DNA of 10,966 bases. Source: an uncultured Bacillaceae bacterium (GTDB lineage: Bacteria > Bacillota > Bacilli > Bacillales > Caldibacillaceae). The translations under genes were made by a program, and so were the position numbers. This document shows, piece after piece, positions 1 through 5,754 of the stretch. The notes under the pieces are model-generated. The model did not search any database and was not told where the DNA came from. It was given only the letters and a program-made list of their open reading frames with translations. Each line of letters opens with the position of its first letter. The first letter of the stretch is position 1. The stretch is taken from positions 1 to 10,966 of the forward strand of contig CALGAD010000083.1 in the NCBI GenBank assembly GCA_937951955.1. Direction: 5' to 3'.

Positions 1-5
1 AGTTA

Positions 6-1490
6 CTACTCCATCTCCTCTTTCAACAAACGTAATGTTTCATCAAATTCCTTTTCAACTTCGGGTATTGGTTTGTACGTTGCTTTACTGACTAAAACAG
101 CGACGATTAAGTTTAATAGAAACCCGGGAACAATTTCATACAGATAGTCCCCTAGTACAGTATTTCCCCAGATAAATACAGTCACCGCTCCGACGATCAT
201 CCCGGCAAGGGCCCCCTGACTTGTGAATCTTCGCCAGTATAAAGCCAGAAGCACGATCGGTCCAAAGGACGCACCGAATCCGGCCCAGGCAAAACCGACA
301 AGATTTAAAATCGTGTTGGACTGCTCCCAGGCTAAAATAGCGGCGACAATGGCAACGACTAAAACGGCAATTCTTCCCAGCAATATATATTGTTTATCCG
401 GTGCATCTGATCTGTAGACCGCTTTATAAATATCTTCAACCAATGCAGATGAAGTAACAATCAGTTGCGAAGATACCGTACTCATGATTGCAGCAAGCAC
501 AGCAGCTAACAGGATCCCCGCAATAAATGGATGGAACAAAATCTGCCCCATTTGAATAAAGACTGCTTCCGGATCATTTAAAACTACTTCCGGATTTTGC
601 TGAAAATAGGCCACTCCGACAAAGGCTGTTGCCGCTGCACCGGCTAGCGATAAAACCATCCAGCCAATTCCAATACGCCGCGCTTGTGTCGTTTCTTTAG
701 CAGTCCGAATTGCCATGAAGCGGACAATGATATGCGGTTGCCCGAAATAACCAAGTCCCCAGGCGAGGGAGGAAATAAGACCTGCAGCCGTCAAAGTTTT
801 AGTTAAACTTAACCAGTTCGCATCAAACTGATTAACGATGTCAATTGTTGCGCCTAATCCTCCATTCACAAACACACCGAAGATTGGAACGGAGACAAGG
901 GCGAGAAACATGATAGTTCCCTGTACAAAGTCGGTATAACTAACAGCGAGGAACCCGCCTACAAGCGTATAAAGAATGATGACACCGCCTACAATCAGCA
1001 AGCCTAAATGATAATCATAACCGAACGAACTCTCAAAAAAGACCCCGCTTGCTACAAAACCCGAAGATACATAAAAGGTGAAATAAACTAAAATGATCAA
1101 TCCGGAAACAATTCGCAAAATCTTCGCGTTTTCTTTAAACCGGTTATCAAAGAAACTGGGAATCGTGATGGAGTCATTGGAAACCTGGGTATAAATTCGA
1201 AGACGTGGGGCAACAATTTTCCAGTTCAACCAGGCACCGATGGAAAGACCGATCGCGATCCACCATTCCACTAAACCCGCTACATAAATGGCACCTGGTA
1301 ATCCCATCAATAACCATTGCGACATATCCGCTGCTCCGGCACTTAAAGCGGAAACAGCTGGTCCCAGGCTCCTTCCCCCTAACATGTAATCATTGAGACT
1401 GTGAATCCGTCGGTACGCATAAAACCCAATAGCGATCATCGCGGCAAAATAAAGAATAATGGCCAATAACTGATAGGCAGTATCGGACAT
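6..1490 (-). CDS. putP: Sodium/proline symporter (SSS family, PutP/OpuE type)
   Basis: A 494-residue polytopic membrane protein of the sodium:solute symporter family, predicted to couple Na+ entry to L-proline uptake across the cytoplasmic membrane. The N-terminal part aligns by eye with E. coli PutP: LGGRSLGP with Arg40, then GAADMSQWLLMGLPGA with Asp55 and Ser57, which match PutP residues Arg40, Asp55 and Ser57 implicated in Na+ and proline binding. The motif WGLGYFGQPHIIVRFMA and the later MSTVSSQLIVTSSAL, which holds the Ser/Thr pair of the Na+ site, are also present. The length suits the family (about 470-500 residues, 13 membrane segments). The ATG at 1490 has a GAGGGGG ribosome site at 1497-1503. 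The gene is transcribed away from the dehydrogenase operon. The sequence cannot tell catabolic PutP from osmoregulatory OpuE, which are close paralogues. It is complete; only five bases follow the stop. Confidence 0.93.
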   Translation of the reverse strand: MSDTAYQLLAIILYFAAMIAIGFYAYRRIHSLNDYMLGGRSLGPAVSALSAGAADMSQWLLMGLPGAIYVAGLVEWWIAIGLSIGAWLNWKIVAPRLRIYTQVSNDSITIPSFFDNRFKENAKILRIVSGLIILVYFTFYVSSGFVASGVFFESSFGYDYHLGLLIVGGVIILYTLVGGFLAVSYTDFVQGTIMFLALVSVPIFGVFVNGGLGATIDIVNQFDANWLSLTKTLTAAGLISSLAWGLGYFGQPHIIVRFMAIRTAKETTQARRIGIGWMVLSLAGAAATAFVGVAYFQQNPEVVLNDPEAVFIQMGQILFHPFIAGILLAAVLAAIMSTVSSQLIVTSSALVEDIYKAVYRSDAPDKQYILLGRIAVLVVAIVAAILAWEQSNTILNLVGFAWAGFGASFGPIVLLALYWRRFTSQGALAGMIVGAVTVFIWGNTVLGDYLYEIVPGFLLNLIVAVLVSKATYKPIPEVEKEFDETLRLLKEEME

Positions 1491-1508
1491 ACTTAACCCC
1501 CTCGTTAC

Positions 1509-1537
1509 TTTATACCTATAATAACATAAATTGTTAA
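1509..1537 (-). promoter_or_regulatory. Candidate sigma-A promoter(s) of the proline symporter gene
   Basis: Reading the minus strand, TTAACA (1537-1532) and TATAAA (1514-1509) are 17 bases apart, each one mismatch from consensus. Transcription from this pair would begin almost inside the ribosome site. An overlapping extended -10 (TG at 1526-1525, one base, then TATTAT at 1523-1518) would give a leader of about 20 bases and may be the better choice. Both are pattern matches only. Confidence 0.4.
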
Positions 1538-1644
1538 ATATTTTTAAAATTATTTATAATCAATAATCAAGGTTGGTAACTTTCATGGTAATTCCGCTAA
1601 TAAAAATAAAAGGAGCATTGTGTACCAATACATCGATAAAAATT

Positions 1645-1661
1645 TGAATTTAACAAATTCA
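1645..1661. repeat. Inverted repeat, 7-bp arms (TGAATTT-AAC-AAATTCA)
   Basis: TGAATTT (1645-1651) and AAATTCA (1655-1661) are perfect reverse complements around three bases. A second repeat with the same half-sites in the opposite order lies at 1708-1723. Symmetric 17-bp sites between divergent promoters suit a dimeric regulator, but the A+T content makes chance possible. Confidence 0.35.
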
Positions 1662-1707
1662 TTGAACACGAATAATTTAATTTTCATCTAAATGCCATCT
1701 TTTTCAT

Positions 1708-1723
1708 AAATTCACAAGAATTT
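1708..1723. repeat. Inverted repeat AAATTC-ACAA-GAATTT
   Basis: Six-base arms (1708-1713 and 1718-1723) are perfectly complementary around four bases. They reuse the GAATTT/AAATTC half-site of the repeat at 1645-1661, about 62 bases away centre to centre, and sit just upstream of the -35 element at 1752. It does not fit the CodY consensus well (five mismatches by my count). Confidence 0.3.
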
Positions 1724-1751
1724 CCAGTTTATTAATTATATAAAAACTAAT

Positions 1752-1780
1752 TTGACAATTTTAAAATAATGTTGTAAACA
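1752..1780 (+). promoter_or_regulatory. Sigma-A promoter of the dehydrogenase operon
   Basis: A perfect -35 TTGACA (1752-1757) is followed after 17 bases by TAAACA (1775-1780), a weak -10 with three of six matches. Transcription would start near 1787, within the cre operator. The perfect -35 and spacing support it. The poor -10 would suit a controlled promoter. An activator remains possible. Confidence 0.5.
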
Positions 1781-1785
1781 TAAAA

Positions 1786-1800
1786 TTGAAAGCGTTACCA
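1786..1800. promoter_or_regulatory. cre operator for CcpA catabolite repression
   Basis: TTGAAAGCGTTACCA fits the relaxed cre consensus WTGNAANCGNWNNCW at every fixed position, and the stricter TGWAANCGNTNWCA with one mismatch. It overlaps the predicted transcription start and precedes the first structural gene by 24 bases, a usual position for CcpA repression by promoter occlusion or roadblock. Inference: the operon is switched off when a preferred sugar is present, as known for Bacillus acetoin catabolism. Confidence 0.75.
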
Positions 1801-1824
1801 ATTTTTCTGAAGGAGGTTTCGAGC

Positions 1825-2811
1825 ATGTCCGTACCGATTCAAGATGTTAAATGGATGTACGAGACGATGTACAAGAGCCGCTATTTCGAAGATACGATGG
1901 TCGATGTGTATGCAGAAGGAAAGACACCGGTATTTAATATCGGGGCCGGTCCGGTACCAGGAGAGATGCATCTTTCCCAGGGTCAAGAACCAACAGCTGT
2001 AGGTATGTGTGTGCATTTAAGAAAAGAAGACACGGTCGTTTCCACACATCGCCCGCATCACCATGCCATTGCTAAGGGCGTCGATTTGAAAAAGATGACC
2101 GCGGAAATTTTTGGGAAGGTTACGGGACTTTCGAAAGGTAAGGGCGGTCATATGCATTTGTTTGATCCGAATGTGAACTTTTCTTGTGGGGGCATAGTTG
2201 GTGCAGGGATACCTCATGCGGTAGGAGCGGCACTGGCTGCGAAAAAGAAGAAGACAGACAATGTGGCGGTAGCCTATATCGGTGAAGGAGCCGCGAACCA
2301 GGGTGCCTTCCATGAATCTTTGAACCTAGCAGCACTGTGGAACTTACCTTTTATCCTCGTCATTGAAAACAACAAATGGGGGATTTCTGTCCCGCATGAA
2401 ATAGCAACGAGTGTACCAACGAACGATGTTCGTGCAGCTGCCTACGGGATTAAAGGTTATTTTGTGAAAGATAATGATCCGATCGCGATGTACGAAGTAT
2501 CGAAAGAAGCGGTCGAACGGGCCAGAAAGGGAGAAGGGCCATCAATTATCGAAATTGAAACCTATCGTTTCCTCGGACATTTCCAGGGGGATCCGGAAGT
2601 GTATCGGGATAAAAATGAAGTGAAAGAGCTGCGGGAAAACGATCCGATTCCGAAGTTAAGGGAGAAATTGATCGGTGAATATGGTGTATCCGAGACCGAA
2701 ATTGAGGAAATGGAACAGAGAGCCAAGGCTGAAGTCGATGAGGCCTATCGATTCGCTCGCGAAAGCGAATATCCGGCACCGGAGTCTGCTCTAGAAGATC
2801 TGTTCGTTTAA
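1825..2811 (+). CDS. TPP-dependent dehydrogenase E1 component, alpha subunit (acetoin/2-oxoacid dehydrogenase, AcoA-like)
   Basis: With the beta subunit this forms the thiamine-diphosphate E1 that attacks acetoin or a 2-oxoacid and passes the acyl group to the lipoyl arm of E2. The ATG at 1825 is chosen because GAAGGAGG lies at 1809-1816, eight bases upstream; a TTG at 1786 would put the cre inside the gene. The 328-residue product has the SKGKGGHMHLFD segment (about 103-114), the TPP/metal motif beginning at Gly153 (GEGAANQGAFHESLN) and ending ENNKWG with Asn183, and a GHFQGDPEVYR loop near the phosphorylation-loop position of mitochondrial E1. The metal-binding Asp of the usual GDG is Glu154 here. 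The length (about 330) and the absence of a long N-terminal extension resemble AcoA more than Bacillus PdhA (about 370). The substrate is not proven: acetoin is the first choice, then pyruvate or branched-chain oxoacids. Confidence 0.87.
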   Translation: MSVPIQDVKWMYETMYKSRYFEDTMVDVYAEGKTPVFNIGAGPVPGEMHLSQGQEPTAVGMCVHLRKEDTVVSTHRPHHHAIAKGVDLKKMTAEIFGKVTGLSKGKGGHMHLFDPNVNFSCGGIVGAGIPHAVGAALAAKKKKTDNVAVAYIGEGAANQGAFHESLNLAALWNLPFILVIENNKWGISVPHEIATSVPTNDVRAAAYGIKGYFVKDNDPIAMYEVSKEAVERARKGEGPSIIEIETYRFLGHFQGDPEVYRDKNEVKELRENDPIPKLREKLIGEYGVSETEIEEMEQRAKAEVDEAYRFARESEYPAPESALEDLFV

Positions 2812-2855
2812 ACTTTCATTCTAGCTAATAAAAAAATAGTAAAGGAGAATCGGGA

Positions 2856-3878
2856 ATGGAAACAACGAAACAGCGTCGCTTATTGACTGGGAATAAAGCG
2901 CTTGCAGAGGCGATTCGTCTGGAAATGGAACGGGATCCGGATATTTTTGTCATGGGTGAAGATGTTGGTCCGTACGGAGGGATTTTCGGTTCGACGGAAG
3001 GTCTTTATGAACGATTTGGCAAAGGACGTATTATGGACACCCCCATTTCCGAAACGGGATTTATAGGTGCTGCGATCGGGGCTGCATCAGCCGGGATGCG
3101 ACCGATTGTCGAGTTAATGTTTGTCGACTTCTTTGGTGTGGCAATGGACCAGATTTACAACCATATGGCGAAAATCCCTTATATGTCTGGCGGTAATGTA
3201 AAATTACCAATGGTCTTGATGACCGCAGTAGGCGGCTACTATAACGACGCTGCCCAGCATTCCCAAACATTATATGCTACATTTGCCCATCTACCGGGTA
3301 TGAAGGTTGTCGTGCCGACAACGCCGTACGATATAAAGGGAATGATGATTTCCGCCATTCGCGATGATAACCCGGTAGTCTTCATGTTCCATAAGACGCT
3401 CCAGGGTCTAGGTTGGATGGATCAACTCGATATTTCCATGGGCCATGTACCTGAAGAAGCGTATACGGTTCCGATTGGTAAGGCAAAGGTCGTAAGGGAA
3501 GGAACCGATGTCACCATCGTCGGATTGCAGATGACCACCTATTATGCACTCGAGGCAGCGAAACGCTTGGAAAAAGAAGGGATCTCTGCAGAAGTTATCG
3601 ACTTGCGTTCCCTCGTGCCGCTGGATAAAGAGACTATTTTGAATTCCTTAAAGAAAACAAATCGCTTGATCGTTGTCGATGAGGATTACCTCTCCTACGG
3701 GGTTACAGCAGAAATTGCCGCCATTGCTGCGGAGAAAGGTCTTTATGATCTGGAGGCTCCTGTCAAACGAATTGCCGTTCCGGATGTACCGATTCCATAC
3801 AGCCGTCCGTTGGAGCAATATATTATGCCGAATGCGGATAAGATTTTTGATGCCGCTGTTCAAGTAATGAATGAATAA
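2856..3878 (+). CDS. TPP-dependent dehydrogenase E1 component, beta subunit (AcoB/PdhB-like)
   Basis: The 340-residue partner of the upstream alpha subunit; the heterotetramer alpha2-beta2 forms the active site. The order of motifs is that of human PDHB: MGEDVGPYGG (33-42), RIMDTPISE with Glu66 matching the catalytic glutamate that activates TPP, GAAIGAASAGMRPIVE, and AAQHSQ with His135 matching the conserved active-site histidine. RDDNPVVF follows, and then the C-terminal transketolase-like domain with VIDLRSLVPLD and VVDEDYLSYGV. The start at 2856 has AAAGGAG at 2841-2847. It lies 44 bases after the alpha gene with no terminator between, so the two are co-transcribed. All key residues are present and the length is normal for the family. 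The specificity (acetoin, pyruvate or branched-chain) cannot be read directly; the overall look is closest to acetoin dehydrogenase beta subunits. Confidence 0.88.
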   Translation: METTKQRRLLTGNKALAEAIRLEMERDPDIFVMGEDVGPYGGIFGSTEGLYERFGKGRIMDTPISETGFIGAAIGAASAGMRPIVELMFVDFFGVAMDQIYNHMAKIPYMSGGNVKLPMVLMTAVGGYYNDAAQHSQTLYATFAHLPGMKVVVPTTPYDIKGMMISAIRDDNPVVFMFHKTLQGLGWMDQLDISMGHVPEEAYTVPIGKAKVVREGTDVTIVGLQMTTYYALEAAKRLEKEGISAEVIDLRSLVPLDKETILNSLKKTNRLIVVDEDYLSYGVTAEIAAIAAEKGLYDLEAPVKRIAVPDVPIPYSRPLEQYIMPNADKIFDAAVQVMNE

Positions 3879-3902
3879 ACTTCCTACAAGGAGATGCTAT
3901 CG

Positions 3903-5327
3903 ATGCTAGTTGAAGTGAAACTACCTAGATTCTCTGAGGAGCATGATGAAAGTTTAATCACCTTCTGGCATGTGCAGGAAGGTGATAAAGTCGAGGCAGG
4001 GCAGACCATTGTCGAGGTCCAAACAGAAAAAGCAATTTCAGAAATTGAAGCCCCTGCCTCGGGGATTATGAAACAAATATATAAGAAACGGGGAGACACT
4101 GTAGCGGTAGAGGAAGTTTTAGCTGTGATCGATACGGCATCATCTAGCGCATTTAAACAAGAACCTCATGCAGAACCAAGGAAACAAAACGAATCAGGTA
4201 CTTCAAATGTGGATGCAAAAAGTTTTACGATTAAGGCGGCACCACGGGTGAAAAAATTAGCTAGAGAACTGGGCGTAGATCTGGCGCAAGTGACACCAAC
4301 CCATCCGGACGGAAAGATAAACGAGGAAGATGTGCGTAAATTTGCCGCATTGCAAAAAGAAGGGAAAACCTCTGGGGAGAACGGGGAAGAGCCAGGTGAA
4401 AAAGATAAACAAACAACCTCGAGACGAATCTATGCCGCTCCTTCGGTTAGAAAATTTGCCCGCGAACATAATATAAATCTGGAGGATGTTGTTCCAGAAG
4501 ATTATCACGGGAAAGTTACCAAAAGTGATGTCGAGGCTTATCTGGCCAGGAAAAAAGAAGAAGAAAAACAAGATACGCAAGTAGCTGTGGTCAGCAATGA
4601 AATCGTAAAATCCGCAACCGATCCAGTTGATGAAGAAAGAATACCTTTAACGGGAATCCGCAAAGCAATTGCCCATGCGATGGTGCATGCCAAATCCACG
4701 ATTCCTCACGTTACCCATTTTGATGAAGCGGATGTGACAAAATTAGTCGATAACCGAGAATTATTAAAACCTTACTTCGAAGAGGAAGGAGTTAAACTCA
4801 CGTATTTAGCCTATGTAGTGAAAGCGATATGCCTTGTACTGAAAAAAATACCCGTAATGAACGCATCCTTTGATGGGGACAATGATGAGATTGTCCTGAA
4901 AAAATCCTATCATATCGGCATCGCAACAGATACAGAACGGGGCTTACTTGTTCCGGTCATTAAGCATGCTGATCAAAAATCCCTATTCCAAATTGCTAGG
5001 GAAATACAGGAATTGGCTCAAAAAGCAAGGGATGGGTCCATTCAACCGGCTGAAATGTCTGAAGGCACGTTTACGATTTCCAACTTAGGTACTGGTCGTG
5101 GTTCCTGGTTTACCCCTATTATCAATCCGCCACAGGCGAGTATTTTGGGTATTGGTAAGGCTGTGAAGAAAGCTATTGTCATAGATGATGAGATTCAAAT
5201 TCGCACGATGATGCCATTATCATTGAGTTACGATCATCGGATCATGGACGGATTAACTGCACAACATGCACTGAATGAACTGAAAAAGTATTTATCCGAA
5301 CCAGGTCTTTTTCTCGCAAATCTATAA
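3903..5327 (+). CDS. Dihydrolipoamide acyltransferase (E2) with one lipoyl and two peripheral-subunit-binding domains
   Basis: E2 core of the complex: its lipoyl arm takes the acyl group from E1 and transfers it to CoA. The start at 3903 is preferred to the ATG at 3894 because the AAGGAG at 3888-3893 touches the latter. The 474 residues divide into a lipoyl domain (1-77) with the modified lysine probably Lys43 in QTEKA instead of the usual ETDKA, a linker, a first subunit-binding domain (about 112-148, AAPRVKKLARELGVDL), a charged linker, a second such domain (about 178-214, AAPSVRKFAREHNINL), and the catalytic domain (about 245-474). The latter has FTPIINPP and the active-site motif HRIMDG (His445, Asp449). 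Most E2 proteins have one binding domain. The gene begins 24 bases after E1-beta and ends in tandem stops TAA TAG. No E3 gene follows. Confidence 0.88.
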   Translation: MLVEVKLPRFSEEHDESLITFWHVQEGDKVEAGQTIVEVQTEKAISEIEAPASGIMKQIYKKRGDTVAVEEVLAVIDTASSSAFKQEPHAEPRKQNESGTSNVDAKSFTIKAAPRVKKLARELGVDLAQVTPTHPDGKINEEDVRKFAALQKEGKTSGENGEEPGEKDKQTTSRRIYAAPSVRKFAREHNINLEDVVPEDYHGKVTKSDVEAYLARKKEEEKQDTQVAVVSNEIVKSATDPVDEERIPLTGIRKAIAHAMVHAKSTIPHVTHFDEADVTKLVDNRELLKPYFEEEGVKLTYLAYVVKAICLVLKKIPVMNASFDGDNDEIVLKKSYHIGIATDTERGLLVPVIKHADQKSLFQIAREIQELAQKARDGSIQPAEMSEGTFTISNLGTGRGSWFTPIINPPQASILGIGKAVKKAIVIDDEIQIRTMMPLSLSYDHRIMDGLTAQHALNELKKYLSEPGLFLANL

Positions 5328-5343
5328 TAGTTGTATAATCGCG

Positions 5344-5371
5344 CGCGGAGTTTACTCCGCGTATTTTTTAT
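5344..5371 (+). terminator. Intrinsic terminator of the E1/E2 operon
   Basis: CGCGGAG (5344-5350) pairs perfectly with CTCCGCG (5355-5361) across a TTTA loop, followed by TATTTTTTAT. It starts 16 bases after the E2 stop. It marks the end of the operon and shows that no E3 gene belongs to this transcript. Confidence 0.9.
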
Positions 5372-5525
5372 GTAATGTTTCTATTTGTTGATTGTTCAAT
5401 ATAGTTATTAAATGAATACAGTCAGGTTCACTCACTTTTTTATAAAACACCCATCTTCTATTCAAAAGTTCTAACACGATCTTCAAAAATGGATTGAAGT
5501 TTGCCGTGAATCCATCCTTTATCAT
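5352..5525 (-). CDS. Possible small protein of 57 residues, unknown
   Basis: An open frame of 57 codons on the minus strand begins with ATG at 5525. The translation starts MIKDGFTANFNPFLKIVLEL and continues with a balanced mix of hydrophobic and charged residues, ending LHKKYAE. I recognise no family. Against it: the ribosome site is poor (only AGAG close to the start), its last codons and stop lie inside the terminator hairpin of the operon coming the other way, and frames of this length occur by chance in DNA this A+T-rich. Another minus frame at 5458-5550 also reads plausibly, so the stretch may instead be decayed coding DNA. Confidence 0.2.
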   Translation of the reverse strand: MIKDGFTANFNPFLKIVLELLNRRWVFYKKVSEPDCIHLITILNNQQIETLHKKYAE

Positions 5526-5660
5526 ATTTCTCTATAAAGAATTCAATATTTCAAAATGAATGCATCTATCCTCAAGGATATACAGCTTTCGTTTCATTAC
5601 TCTCCATATTCACATTGATCCATGTATATAAAAAAATCTTATAATTTTTTAATTTAGTAG
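5372..5660. other. A+T-rich gap before the first binding-protein gene
   Basis: The whole distance between the E2 stop and the binding-protein start is 427 bases. Apart from the terminator at its left end, the promoter and hairpin at its right end, and the doubtful minus-strand frames (5352-5525, 5458-5550 and 5532-5597), I see nothing: no structured RNA, no operator matching cre and no clear repeat. Confidence 0.5.
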
Positions 5661-5690
5661 TTTACAAAAGCTATCGAATTATACTATAAT
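5661..5690 (+). promoter_or_regulatory. Sigma-A promoter of the first peptide-binding lipoprotein
   Basis: TTTACA (5661-5666, five of six) and a perfect TATAAT (5685-5690) are 18 bases apart. Transcription would start near 5697 and give a leader of about 58 bases that contains the hairpin at 5701-5730. Confidence 0.65.
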
Positions 5691-5700
5691 ACTTTTTAAA

Positions 5701-5730
5701 TTTATTTATTTAACGCACTAAATAAATAAA
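5701..5730. repeat. Perfect 12-bp inverted repeat in the 5' leader
   Basis: TTTATTTATTTA (5701-5712) is followed after six bases by its exact reverse complement (5719-5730). It lies just after the predicted transcription start and 11 bases before the GGGAGG ribosome site. It could be an mRNA 5' stabilising hairpin or an operator. The arms are A/T only and made of TTTA units, so a slippage origin is also possible. Confidence 0.5.
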
Positions 5731-5754
5731 AAATACAACTTGGGAGGAAAAACA

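Larger units (their letters stand above)
1491..1824. other. Divergent intergenic control region
   Basis: This A+T-rich stretch of 334 bases separates the leftward symporter gene from the rightward dehydrogenase operon. It holds the symporter promoter candidates near 1509-1537, two inverted repeats (1645-1661 and 1708-1723), a sigma-A promoter (1752-1780) and a cre operator (1786-1800). I see no convincing gene. Short open frames at 1620-1691 (plus, 23 codons, AAAGGAG just upstream) and 1583-1687 (minus, 34 residues, hydrophobic) are no better than expected in such DNA. I find no sigma-54 -24/-12 element. Confidence 0.7.

Noticed and set aside
1560..1605. Minus-strand TGAAAGTTACCA, similar to the cre at 1786
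   Set aside because: It lacks the central CG that defines a cre and is two bases too short.
1583..1687. Minus-strand hydrophobic frame of 34 residues upstream of the symporter gene
   Set aside because: It has no convincing ribosome site, and the length is within chance for this A+T-rich stretch.
1786..1824. Upstream in-frame TTG start for the E1-alpha gene
   Set aside because: It has no ribosome site, coincides with the cre and the predicted transcription start, and a far better ATG with GAAGGAGG follows at 1825.
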